A stretch of 64,000 nucleotides of DNA, taken from Arenibacter hampyeongensis. GTDB lineage: Bacteria; Bacteroidota; Bacteroidia; Flavobacteriales; Flavobacteriaceae. This document shows, in pieces, positions 1 through 7,206 of this stretch. The notes under the pieces are model-generated. The model saw nothing but the letters and a program-made list of their open reading frames with translations, searched no databases and was not told the DNA's origin. The translations under genes were made by a program, and so were the position numbers. The DNA lies in assembly GCF_002909255.1 (NCBI RefSeq), contig NZ_PIOB01000005.1, positions 1 to 64,000 of the forward strand, in the 5' to 3' direction. Positions within the stretch are counted from its first letter, which is position 1. Each line of letters begins with the position of its first letter.

Positions 1-91
1 TCTCATATTCGGTATCGTTGAACCGGAGCATTACGTTATGGTACCGTTTCTTGTTTCCCAGTCGTTTTCGGCCTCTTTTCCGTTGATCCAT
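1..91 (-). CDS. Partial MobC-like mobilisation protein (N-terminus only)
   Basis: Only the first 30 codons lie in the window; the gene continues off the left edge. The start is ATG at 91. The peptide begins with a very basic tail (MDQRKRGRKRLGNKKR) followed by VMLRFNDTEYE, which resembles the first strand of a ribbon-helix-helix fold. That layout is typical of Bacteroidetes MobC/relaxosome accessory proteins, which bind oriT beside a MobB-type relaxase. Two perfect inverted repeats lie 40 to 90 bp upstream, where an oriT would be expected. With so few residues the family call is tentative; another small RHH DNA-binding protein is possible. Confidence 0.42.
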   Translation of the reverse strand, partial: MDQRKRGRKRLGNKKRYHNVMLRFNDTEYE

Positions 92-129
92 TTTTTTGTC
101 CTTTTAGGCAAACACTTCGTCAGAAGTAG

Positions 130-180
130 ACAATTCTAAGTTACTTAGAATACAACTTGCTATCTTCTTTGAAGATAAAT
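130..180. other. Candidate oriT: two adjacent perfect inverted repeats
   Basis: ATTCTAAGT-T-ACTTAGAAT (133-151) is followed after 9 bp by TATCTTC-TTT-GAAGATA (161-177). Both arms are perfect. They sit directly upstream of the MobC-like gene, which reads away from them, as in many mobilisable elements. The nic site cannot be assigned. An operator for the mob operon is the main alternative. Confidence 0.4.
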
Positions 181-330
181 ATAATCAAACAAAATAGAAT
201 ATAACAACCTAATAATCAATTATTTAACTCTTAAAATCATTTAAAACCATACTGGGCCATATCGATACAGACGACGAATTTATCTGGTCTTATTTGTTAT
301 ATAAAAATGATGGAAGAATAGGTAAGTGTT

Positions 331-520
331 TCATTTTTTTGTGGGCAGGGATAGAAAAGTACAAGCGGTTTTTTTGCCGCTTGTGCTTTTGCGTGGCTCC
401 GAGGGTGTCGTGCAAAACTGAAACGGAAAGGCTTCCAACGTGAACCGGCGAAGCGTGTTCGAATGTGGAGGAAAGTAGTGGAAGGGTTGTGCGACTTCCG
501 CAGGAGCTTGGGAAAACATT
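331..520. other. GC-rich structured non-coding block with hairpin
   Basis: This block of about 190 bp is visibly richer in G and C than the AT-rich DNA on both sides. It contains the hairpin ACAAGCGG-N8-CCGCTTGT at 361-384. A 62-codon reading frame exists on the minus strand, but its peptide is low-quality (many P, S, T, F) and shows no domain, so a structured RNA or transfer-region element is more likely than a protein. Confidence 0.3.
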
Positions 521-621
521 TTAATTTTACAAGTATGGTTCCTTAAAGAAAGCCAAAATAAGTTTGGGATTGGATATTCCTATTGACGTTCAAACTTGAG
601 AGTATTGCGTTGGATGATTGG

Positions 622-646
622 TCGATTAAAAGTTTCGTTTAATCGA
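622..646. repeat. Perfect palindrome TCGATTAAA-N7-TTTAATCGA
   Basis: Nine-base perfect arms with a 7-nt loop in the non-coding DNA between the mobilisation region and parD. It has no T-run, so a terminator is unlikely. It may be a recombinase or regulator site of the mobile element. Confidence 0.4.
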
Positions 647-808
647 GCTAATTGTTTTTACCAATACCTTCATTTACATAAATACCTCCTAAAAAGTGTA
701 ATGGGGCTTGAGACGCATCTTGGTAAAAGTTATCCTTAATACCTAATGTCGGTTGAAAATGGAGTGATTTTTATTATTATCACCTAATTCTTTTAAAAAT
801 ACGCTGAT

Positions 809-832
809 AATATGCTATATTGCGTGTAATAT
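809..832. promoter_or_regulatory. parDE promoter region with AATAT/ATATT half-sites
   Basis: AATAT (809-813), ATATT (817-821) and AATAT (828-832) form two overlapping imperfect palindromes just upstream of parD (ATG at 853). TATATTGC within it resembles the Bacteroidetes -7 box. Overlapping operator and promoter fits the usual ParD autorepression; the binding itself is inferred. Confidence 0.35.
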
Positions 833-852
833 ATGTTTAAAAGAATAAAATT

Positions 853-1128
853 ATGGCTACAGTCCGAAAATCATTGACCATTACCGAAGCCCAAGAGCAA
901 TGGATCAAACTGCAAATTGAAAATGGAGGTTTCGCCAACGATAGCGAATATATGCGGCATCTAATACGTTTGGACGAGGAACGCAATAGGGAATTTTTAA
1001 TTACAAAAGCAGCTATACAGGCGGGCTATGATAGCGGTGTAAGCCCCAAGGTCAGAACCGTTGACGAGATTATGAAAGCCGCAATTAATCGTCGAACCGA
1101 CAAAACGCAAGGAAAACAGAATGCATAG
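853..1128 (+). CDS. parD: ParD-family antitoxin
   Basis: This 91-residue protein is the antitoxin of a type II toxin-antitoxin pair. The N-terminus (VRKSLTITEAQEQWIKLQIENG) has the ribbon-helix-helix pattern of ParD: a basic beta strand, then two helices around the conserved SEYMRHLIR segment. This part should bind the operator as a dimer, while the C-terminal half (from about residue 50) should wrap and block the toxin. The stop codon overlaps the start of the toxin gene by 8 bp, so the two are translationally coupled. Palindromic AATAT/ATATT half-sites upstream suggest autorepression. Location next to a mobilisation gene suggests a role in element maintenance. Identification is strong at family level. 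Confidence 0.88.
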   Translation: MATVRKSLTITEAQEQWIKLQIENGGFANDSEYMRHLIRLDEERNREFLITKAAIQAGYDSGVSPKVRTVDEIMKAAINRRTDKTQGKQNA

Positions 1129-1411
1129 ATATGCTCTATCCTTAAGGGCGGACAAAGACCTTGATGATATAACGGATTATACATTGGAAATTTGGGGGGA
1201 AAACCAGACACGGGATTATCTTGCCGGGTTCGTTCAATGTTTTCGATCTTTAGCGGATAAACCAGATCTTGGCAGAAGTGCCGCCGAATATGCACCGCTC
1301 CTAAAAAGATACAATTACAAAGCCCATACAATTTTTTACGAACCAACGGAAAAGGGCATTTTTGTTGTCCGCATATTAGGTCAGAGACAGGATTTTGAAC
1401 GCCATCTATAA
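1121..1411 (+). CDS. parE: ParE/RelE-superfamily toxin
   Basis: This 96-residue protein is the toxin partner of the preceding ParD. It has the ParE layout: an N-terminal basic strand (YALSLRADKDLDDITDYT), an aromatic helix with W-GENQTRDY, the RSLADKPDLGR segment, and the C-terminal strands ending in VVRILGQRQDFERHL, where the R-x-L-G-x-R-x-D pattern is characteristic of the family. ParE toxins typically poison DNA gyrase, whereas RelE relatives cleave mRNA; the partner here being ParD favours the ParE type. Length is normal and there is no frame damage, so the module looks active. It starts inside parD (8-bp overlap), with no separate promoter visible. Confidence 0.87.
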   Translation: MHRYALSLRADKDLDDITDYTLEIWGENQTRDYLAGFVQCFRSLADKPDLGRSAAEYAPLLKRYNYKAHTIFYEPTEKGIFVVRILGQRQDFERHL

Positions 1412-1610
1412 GCACTGGTTAAAAATCGAATATGTTCGAAATTAAAACTTGGCTCTTCGGTTGTGGAACGGATAATTGTTTTTCAGTTCAACAAGCTTCT
1501 AAAATTGTATTATAATCTCAAGAATGGTACGTTTTATCAAACTCATTACCACATTAACTTTAGAGAACTGGACTAGGGCTTTTCATCATAGGATGTTTTA
1601 TTATTCTCAG

Positions 1611-2477
1611 TTATTCTCGCAGTTTGGTTAATCTTTTATATTCCGATTCCAATTTTTTTATCTCTTCCGAGCGGTTTTCTTTGTTCTTATTTAAGATTTC
1701 AAGCTCTCGGTTGATTTCCGTAATTGCGTTGTCGTAAAGTTTTAGTCTCTCGTAAATATCAATTTTTATTCCGTAGACCCACTCGTTATTCTTGTCAAGT
1801 TCAATTGCTTTTTCTGCAAGTTTCAGGGCATTTTCATAATCCATTTCCCTAAAGACTAAATAAGAGGCAGCTCCCGCATAAGTATTGGATTTTTGATTTA
1901 TACCGGTCAATAATTCTTCTCGAATTAATTTCTCCATTTTTTCATTGGTCGATGTTTCAATATCAAATTTGATTTGGGTATTGGCCCAAGAAACGTACAT
2001 TTTAGCGTTGTGTTGATTTAATTCAATGTCGAAATTCAAAGTTTCATAATACCGATTAGATTCTACTGGCACGGCTGTAAATCGTGTAACATCATTCTTA
2101 GAATTGTAGTTGTAGCTCCCATATAGAGTAGTGTCTTTGTTGAGTATTACGACCCATTCATTCGGGTTCGGTATGGTGAAAAGCGAGTAATTTCCAGCAG
2201 GAACTTTTTGTCCTCCAATTGTTACTTCTTTATCAAATGCAATTTTGGTACAATTGCCCGCACCAGTCCGCCATACTTTATTCCAAGGTACAAGTCCCCC
2301 ATAAATCAGCCTTTTACGGGCGGAAGGTCTTTCGTATTCAACACTTATTAGCGTATTCCCAACAATTTGGGAAATGTTACCTTTTGGGCTAAAAGAAGGA
2401 TAGGGGTAATCTATGTCCTGACCGTGAAGTTGCAAACCTGCTAGAATCAAAATAATTATGAATTGGATTTTTTTCAT
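1611..2477 (-). CDS. Secreted DUF2911 protein with C-terminal TPR-like helices
   Basis: An exported protein of 288 residues from the ATG at 2477. An upstream ATG at 2507 would put ten extra residues before the clear signal peptide MKKIQFIIILILAGLQLHGQ, so the downstream start is preferred. Residues about 30 to 165 match DUF2911, a family common in Bacteroidetes: motifs GNTLISVEYERPSARKR, WRTGAGNCTKIAF and VPAGNYSLFTIP are visible. The rest is helical with a TPR-like repeat (DYENALKLAEKAIELDKNN) and a charged coiled-coil tail. The family has no established biochemical role. It stands alone between the toxin-antitoxin pair and a propeller lipoprotein gene. Periplasmic location is inferred from the signal peptide. 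Confidence 0.8.
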   Translation of the reverse strand: MKKIQFIIILILAGLQLHGQDIDYPYPSFSPKGNISQIVGNTLISVEYERPSARKRLIYGGLVPWNKVWRTGAGNCTKIAFDKEVTIGGQKVPAGNYSLFTIPNPNEWVVILNKDTTLYGSYNYNSKNDVTRFTAVPVESNRYYETLNFDIELNQHNAKMYVSWANTQIKFDIETSTNEKMEKLIREELLTGINQKSNTYAGAASYLVFREMDYENALKLAEKAIELDKNNEWVYGIKIDIYERLKLYDNAITEINRELEILNKNKENRSEEIKKLESEYKRLTKLRE

Positions 2478-2591
2478 TTTTTTGGAATTTGTTATTATTG
2501 CCCACAATGTTCTGGGGCGTAGTTTAGCTTTGTGGGGCTATGACCTACACCCATTTTTCTCATTAGTATATTTTATCTTTTTAATCAGGAA

Positions 2592-2622
2592 TGATCATAA
2601 TTCTATCTTAAGATTATGATCA
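2592..2622. repeat. Inverted repeat TGATCATAAT-N11-ATTATGATCA
   Basis: Perfect 10-bp arms, each itself containing TGATCA. It lies between the stop of the propeller lipoprotein gene and the promoter side of the DUF2911 gene, both on the minus strand. There is no T-run, so it could be a regulator site rather than an intrinsic terminator. Confidence 0.4.
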
Positions 2623-2644
2623 ACACAAATCATCCCTAGCCCAC

Positions 2645-3703
2645 TTACTTTTTCAAGTCGGAAATAGTATTTCCATCATAACGATACATTCCATCTAAAG
2701 AGCCAAACAAAATATTTCCATCAAAATCTTCTAAAATCCCAAAAATCATTCTTTTGTTGCTTTCATAGTCGGACTTTATTTCCTTTACAATCGGTTCTTT
2801 ATTTGATAAGGAGCTTTCATCATAACGGGAAAGCATCCAACCCTGAGCAGTTTGTGAACTAGTCCAAATGTTGCCTTTTTTATCCTCATAGATATACCCT
2901 ACAAAATCTTGGGTGATGTTGGCAAATGAACTGCTGTCATAGCGCCAAAGACCATCCGCGCCTCCTAGCCAGATAGTACCCTTTTTATCTTCGGTTATGG
3001 TTCGAACATTCTTAAAAGGTTGGCCGTTATGGGTTGCTGTTGTAAATGCTTTTCCATCATAAATGAAGGTATTACCTCTAGTGCCAAACCAAAACTTACC
3101 TGTTTTGTCTTCAATAATTGAATTAACTTCATAAGGGGGGCGGGTAAAATCTGGAACCGATTTCCCAGTTGTGTCTTCCATGATAGAATCTCCGTCCATC
3201 ATATAATTTCGAAAGGATATTCCATCGTAACGGCTTGCCCCTCCATTGGCACCGAACCAAATATTGCCAATTTTATCTTCATAGATACAAACGATCTCAT
3301 TATTGGGAAGCCCGTCTTTGGTCGTAAAATTTCGAAAGGATTTTCCATCGTAACGATATACACCTGAGCCAATCGAGCCGAACCATAGGTTGCCTTTACT
3401 ATCTTCTACAGCTGAAAAGAAGCGGGCCGAACTCACTTCACTTGTCATATTGGTAAATTTTATTCCGTCGTATCGAAGAACACCCTGCCATGAAGCAATC
3501 CAAATGATGCCCTTTCGGTCTTGTATAATCGCACGTGTAATGCTGTTAGGTTCGTTGATGTCATTAGGCCCGTAGGTAGTGTTTACCAGTTCATTTTCGG
3601 ACTGTATGGTATCTTTTGGAAGTTCTGTTTTATTTTGGCCCTTACAGGAAGTGCAAAAAATAAACATCAAGTACAAAGTCAATAATTTTAGGTGCATTTT
3701 CAT
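2645..3703 (-). CDS. Propeller-repeat lipoprotein (two-component regulator propeller type)
   Basis: A 352-residue lipoprotein: the signal peptide ends in a lipobox with Cys20 (FCTSC). The mature part is a beta propeller built of Reg_prop repeats, recognisable from repeated D-x-x-G-x-x-W-x-G/A and Y-D-G-x-x-F motifs, for example DRKGIIWIASWQGVLRYDG, DSKGNLWFGSIGSGVYRYDG and DKIGNIWFGANGGASRYDG. These repeats normally form the periplasmic sensor of hybrid two-component systems; here there is no transmembrane segment, kinase or receiver, so it is a free-standing sensor-like unit. It diverges from a membrane winged-helix regulator gene, with a shared region carrying three 11-bp-spaced repeats. 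A partnership between the two is inferred from this layout. Confidence 0.82.
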   Translation of the reverse strand: MKMHLKLLTLYLMFIFCTSCKGQNKTELPKDTIQSENELVNTTYGPNDINEPNSITRAIIQDRKGIIWIASWQGVLRYDGIKFTNMTSEVSSARFFSAVEDSKGNLWFGSIGSGVYRYDGKSFRNFTTKDGLPNNEIVCIYEDKIGNIWFGANGGASRYDGISFRNYMMDGDSIMEDTTGKSVPDFTRPPYEVNSIIEDKTGKFWFGTRGNTFIYDGKAFTTATHNGQPFKNVRTITEDKKGTIWLGGADGLWRYDSSSFANITQDFVGYIYEDKKGNIWTSSQTAQGWMLSRYDESSLSNKEPIVKEIKSDYESNKRMIFGILEDFDGNILFGSLDGMYRYDGNTISDLKK

Positions 3704-3720
3704 AAATGATTAATTTCATT

Positions 3721-3790
3721 CAAAATTATGGGTACACATCTCAATTCCTGTCAAATAAATGTCAAACAAGTGTAAAAAGTTGTAACTTTT
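3721..3790. promoter_or_regulatory. Divergent promoters with three 11-bp-spaced TGTCAAA repeats
   Basis: TGTCAAA at 3749, TGTCAAA at 3760 and TGTAAAA at 3771 are spaced by exactly 11 bp, the pattern bound by OmpR/PhoB-type winged-helix dimers. A -7 box TAACTTTT (3783-3790) follows for the regulator gene on the plus strand, and TAATTTTG (complement of 3721-3728) serves the propeller gene on the minus strand. The adjacent winged-helix regulator is the obvious candidate binder. Confidence 0.6.
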
Positions 3791-3817
3791 TACTGAATTG
3801 CTCCCAAAACAAGCGAC

Positions 3818-4684
3818 ATGAAAAAAGAAAGGTTTTTAACTCCGATCGTTTTAATGGTTTTCATCTCCTTTACCCTATTGGGGTATATTGGTTTTGAGGA
3901 GAACGACAATTTCTCACAAAGGGCGAAAATTGCACTTAGAGATTCCGGAAATAAATTATTGTTATCAGTGGGTGACTCCACTTCTCTGATAATGCCCGTA
4001 ATGGAACTGGATGAGAATACCTTTGAACTGTCTTTTCAAAACAAGGTTCAAATCGAGCCAGGTAGCCTTATGAGCATTTTAGGACAAAGTTTGGTCGATG
4101 CCGATCTGCCCAATAGTTATATTGTTGAAGTTATCGAAAACGTTAGTGGCGAGGTTGCCCATAGCTATGAAATCAAAAGTTATATAGAGGAGAGCATAAT
4201 AACATGTATTGGCAGAAACTTACCGTTCGATTATTATAAAATAAAAATCCATTTTACAGGGGAGCGCACCATTTTAAAACTGGATAGGGATTATTCATTA
4301 CTCCCACTGGTGTTAATTGGATTTGTAGGATGTGGACTGCTCTATTGGAAGAACGGGAAACACAATGCTTCGAAGGTAGCCGTGTCCCGGTTTTCGAAAA
4401 TTGGAAACTACCGATTCTACAAAGAGCAGAACAAATTGGTCAAGGGGAACATCACAATTGAACTTACGGCAAAGGAGTGCGAATTGATTTCAATATTCAG
4501 TGAAAAACCGAATCAGATCATAAAGCGCGACTTGCTCATTAAAGAAGTCTGGGAGGATAACGGAGTATTTGTCGGCCGTAGCCTGGACACTTTTATTTCA
4601 AAAATCAGAAAAAAATTTCAAGATGACGATTCCATCAATTTTGTAACCGTTCATGGAGTGGGGTATAAACTCAAAATTTCCTGA
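3818..4684 (+). CDS. Membrane-anchored winged-helix transcriptional regulator
   Basis: A 288-residue one-component regulator. Residues 8-25 form a first membrane segment, about 26-158 an extracytoplasmic domain, 160-177 a second membrane segment, and 195-288 a cytoplasmic OmpR/PhoB-type winged helix (ELTAKECELISIFSEKPNQII, then RSLDTFISKIRKKF and VHGVGYKLKIS). There is no receiver domain, so the signal must cross the membrane directly, as in ToxR/CadC-like proteins, but here with the DNA-binding domain at the C-terminus. The periplasmic part matches no domain I recognise. It diverges from a propeller lipoprotein, a plausible ligand-binding partner. Three 11-bp repeats in the shared promoter suggest autoregulation. 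A decayed homologous fragment lies at about 14,550. Confidence 0.85.
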   Translation: MKKERFLTPIVLMVFISFTLLGYIGFEENDNFSQRAKIALRDSGNKLLLSVGDSTSLIMPVMELDENTFELSFQNKVQIEPGSLMSILGQSLVDADLPNSYIVEVIENVSGEVAHSYEIKSYIEESIITCIGRNLPFDYYKIKIHFTGERTILKLDRDYSLLPLVLIGFVGCGLLYWKNGKHNASKVAVSRFSKIGNYRFYKEQNKLVKGNITIELTAKECELISIFSEKPNQIIKRDLLIKEVWEDNGVFVGRSLDTFISKIRKKFQDDDSINFVTVHGVGYKLKIS

Positions 4685-4709
4685 TGATTGATTTTTTTCT
4701 TGAAGGATA

Positions 4710-4785
4710 GACCCGTATAATGGCCCATAAAATAGCGAATGAATAAAGTTGGTTTAGTCCCAAAAATCGTTGATTTTACGGTACC
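4710..4785 (+). repeat. 75-bp dispersed palindromic element, copy A
   Basis: Begins gacccgtataatgg and ends ttttacggtacc, with the core GCGAATGAATAAAGTTGG in the middle (4735-4752). The outer ends are related to GTCCCATAAA and its reverse complement, as in the other copies. No reading frame is conserved among copies. MITE-like or other non-autonomous element is the best reading. Confidence 0.6.
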
Positions 4786-4895
4786 TTCCAAAACAAAGGA
4801 ATAATCATTAATTTTAACACAAGAATGAATCGATTTTAAGCACTTCGTATAAACTGCTCGCTTTCATCCGCTGTGGGTGGTATACTTTGGCCGCC

Positions 4896-5123
4896 CTATC
4901 CAATTTTGGTTTCATAACCATCGATACTTATGGTATTTTTGTTTTTCCAATAATCCTCATTTTCTGTCTGGACTATATAGAAAGGATTTGGCCCAGTTTC
5001 AATTGATGGTTTATTACAAAAAAAGCACATAATTTTCCAGGATACGGTTTCAACGGGTAGTCTGTCGCCCGTGCAAGTGCTTGGTTTTTGATTTGTTACC
5101 CCAGAATAAAAATCCTGAGTCAA
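4896..5123 (-). CDS. Possible small cysteine-containing hypothetical protein
   Basis: A 75-codon frame 49 bp downstream of, and on the same strand as, the SRPBCC lipoprotein gene. I do not recognise it. The peptide has a CFFC pair, one further Cys and a mixed, protein-like composition (DRLPVETVSWKIM, PNPFYIVQTENEDYW), and it has no membrane segment. It could be a real downstream gene of the WYL/SRPBCC operon or a remnant of a longer one. No regulatory signal is visible. Confidence 0.33.
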   Translation of the reverse strand: MTQDFYSGVTNQKPSTCTGDRLPVETVSWKIMCFFCNKPSIETGPNPFYIVQTENEDYWKNKNTISIDGYETKIG

Positions 5124-5172
5124 GGGAAATTTTTAAAGCAGATACTTTTTATCAACTAACCGTTTTCAAATT

Positions 5173-5805
5173 TTATCCGCCCTTAACGTAGTTTTCCAAT
5201 TGCCTTCCACCAAATCGTTTGATAAGGCGTTGGGAAATGTCGTCAAGTGCATTTTTGTATCCGTCCGTATTGAAGTTGAGCATATCTTCGTTTTCACAAT
5301 TAAAATGAAATTGCCAAACAAAAATTGTCTGTACGCCATAGGGTTCAAGCGTCATAAGGGAAAGGGACTGCAACATTCCAAACGGGTTATCTTCCAGGTC
5401 AATTGATGCCCATCCTTTGTTTTCTTCGTGCCAGGCAATGGTTGTGTGATGGACAATGCCTTCATCTTCGCCTGACATTGGCTTGAAAAAGCACGTATAG
5501 CCTGTGCACTTTCCTGTGTTGTCAAATACCGTTTCCACTTTCTCAAGTCCTTCACTGAATTTGGGCATATTGGATGGGTCGCCCACCAAAGCCCAAACCT
5601 CATTTGTTGGTGCGTTTAGTTCCAATTTGACAAGATTTCGTAAAGGGCTTTTTACCCATTTGTCCGCTGTGGGAAATACCACACTTGTTTCTTGTTTTTC
5701 CATTTTATTTTTTGATTTTGATGTTTGATTACTACTGTTGTTGCAAGCTGTGCTGCAAATTGTCAAAGCCACGATAGCTCCTGTTATGAATGTTGTCCTT
5801 TGCAT
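5173..5805 (-). CDS. SRPBCC-fold lipoprotein
   Basis: A 210-residue protein with a lipoprotein signal peptide (lipobox around Cys21, ICSTAC). Residues from about 55 to 205 have the SRPBCC/polyketide-cyclase pattern: LVKLELNAPTNEVWALVGDPSNMPKFSEGLEKVE at the start of the fold, a central GYTCFFKP strand, and a long C-terminal helix (GYKNALDDISQRLIKRF). These proteins bind hydrophobic ligands; the ligand here is unknown. Most family members are cytoplasmic, so the lipoprotein signal is unusual. The gene lies 62 bp downstream of a WYL-domain regulator on the same strand, a common pairing of a DeoR/YafY-like regulator with a small-ligand protein, so co-transcription is likely. Confidence 0.78.
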   Translation of the reverse strand: MQRTTFITGAIVALTICSTACNNSSNQTSKSKNKMEKQETSVVFPTADKWVKSPLRNLVKLELNAPTNEVWALVGDPSNMPKFSEGLEKVETVFDNTGKCTGYTCFFKPMSGEDEGIVHHTTIAWHEENKGWASIDLEDNPFGMLQSLSLMTLEPYGVQTIFVWQFHFNCENEDMLNFNTDGYKNALDDISQRLIKRFGGRQLENYVKGG

Positions 5806-5867
5806 TTGATTATTTTTTCTGTAAATTTAGGAACGGCTTATGACAAGGGTATGTCAGTAGGGATTAA

Positions 5868-6551
5868 CTATTTTTCATAATTTGTGATAAAATAATTTTC
5901 AAATGAAAAGTGACAGTCTGGAAAGACGTCTGTTGTGGTTATCAGGTTCAAAATCCTGTCTATGCGAAATTCCCGCAAGTCTTTTCTTAATCGGCAAAAC
6001 GCAACCATTATCCAATTTCCTTTGGTAAAGTAAACCGCCAATGGTTCAACAAATCTATCAGAAACGGTATCAGAATATATTGTGTGATACTTGATTTTTA
6101 TCACCCAACAATTTGTTATTGCTAACTGAATGGCTGAGAGAAAGTTGGTTTCGTTTGTGGGTTCGCTGGAAAAAATATAAAGTCGTTCTTCCAATTTTTC
6201 AGCCTTCCCTTTTTCCGAATAGCGAATGATAGCTTTTATTTTAGTTACAACGTTTACAAGGTCGTTGTATGCGGACTTGTCAGCATTTTTCTGAAAGTAT
6301 TTCTGTGCGGTCAGCAATGCGTTTATTTCCTGTTGGGTAAACATTACAGGCGGAATTCGGTAGCCGTCGGCCAAAGAGTAGCCTTTGCCTGCTTCACCTA
6401 TTATGGGAACGCCTGCTTCTTCCAATGCCCTGATGTCCCGATAAACGGTTCTTTGGGCAATATTAAACTTGTCGACAATTTCTTGTGCAGTTACCACTCG
6501 TCTTGACTGCAAGTGTAGCAAAATATTTGTCAATCGTGTTAGTCGTGTCAT
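5868..6551 (-). CDS. YafY/DeoR-type transcriptional regulator with WYL domain
   Basis: A 227-residue regulator. Residues 4-60 form the HTH_11 helix-turn-helix (TRLTNILLHLQSRRVV, IAQRTVYRDIRALEEAGVPI), the classical start of YafY-like proteins. Residues about 135-225 form a WYL domain: WVIKIKYHTIYSDTVSDRFVEPLAVYFTKGNWIMVAFCRLRKDLREFRIDRI shows the expected pattern, with the F-R-x-D-R-I end. WYL domains sense small ligands or nucleic acids. It precedes the SRPBCC lipoprotein gene by 62 bp and probably controls it. No defined operator is visible. Confidence 0.9.
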   Translation of the reverse strand: MTRLTRLTNILLHLQSRRVVTAQEIVDKFNIAQRTVYRDIRALEEAGVPIIGEAGKGYSLADGYRIPPVMFTQQEINALLTAQKYFQKNADKSAYNDLVNVVTKIKAIIRYSEKGKAEKLEERLYIFSSEPTNETNFLSAIQLAITNCWVIKIKYHTIYSDTVSDRFVEPLAVYFTKGNWIMVAFCRLRKDLREFRIDRILNLITTTDVFPDCHFSFENYFITNYEK

Positions 6552-6674
6552 CTGTTATGGTGTTTGTTTACCGTACCCGCCTGCCACTTATACCTAGGCT
6601 ATCGCAAATGCGGGATTTCGGAGGCACTTTCTTGTCCGCCTACCGTAAAGTTTTTTGATGTAATCTCTTTATTT

Positions 6675-7192
6675 TTAAGAAGTCAGTCCGCATTTGATAG
6701 AGCCGAGGTAAGTGGTTCGGGCCTTATTCTGTTTATAATTTTCTGTTATTTCAAGTTTCATTCTCAGTAAGGGATATTCTTTTCCTTGGGCATCTTTTTC
6801 TGTTCGTTCATAGGTCTTAAATTCAAGTTTTTCGTAAAATTTAACCGCATTTGTGTTTTGCTCGTTTACGTCCACTTTGTCGGCTTTTAATTCCAAAAGA
6901 GCAAAGTCCATTAACTTTCTCGCAAGACCTTTTCCGATATATTCAGGCGATAAGAAAAGCATCCTATTTTCCGTTCAGCTACTCCTATGAATCCTGCCAC
7001 TTCACTTTTTTGTCTGAGACAATAAACTTCCAAATCGTTAAAGTTAATTGTCTGTACGAGCGCTTTGATTTCTATAAAGTCAGTCGATTTTAGGAAGTCG
7101 TGGGTCGCCAATACGGACTTTTCCCAAACGTTGAGAATATATTCCCTGTCGTTATCTGTGTAAGCTTCTATTTTAAAATTTTGATTTGGCAT
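6675..7192 (-). pseudogene. GNAT N-acetyltransferase, broken by a frameshift
   Basis: Two overlapping minus-strand frames (7192 to 6911, and 6962 to 6675) together encode one GNAT protein. The first gives the N-terminus (FKIEAYTDNDREYILNVWE through EVAGFIGVAERKI), the second the acetyl-CoA-binding part (MLFLSPEYIGKGLARKLMDFALLE, VNEQNTNAVKFYEKLEFK). In intact relatives the join reads VAERKI-E-MLFLSPEY; here the bases read aaaataggatg where aaatagagatg would be expected, so one base is missing near 6963-6967. It could be a genuine pseudogene or a sequencing error. It follows a second decayed gene, which favours true decay. Confidence 0.75.
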
Positions 7193-7206
7193 ATAATAAT
7201 TGATTT

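Larger units (their letters stand above)
92..852. other. Non-coding stretch between the mobilisation gene and parD
   Basis: No convincing gene in this 761-bp gap. It holds the candidate oriT, a GC-richer structured block at about 331-520, a perfect 9-bp-arm palindrome at 622-646, and the promoter/operator of parDE near its right end. The rest is AT-rich without clear features. Confidence 0.6.

Noticed and set aside
331-519. Minus-strand frame of 62 codons in the mobile-element DNA
   Set aside because: Composition dominated by P, S, T and F with no domain; it overlaps a structured GC-rich block, which better explains the sequence.
1026-1415. Minus-strand frame of 129 codons
   Set aside because: It is antisense to the clearly identified parDE genes.
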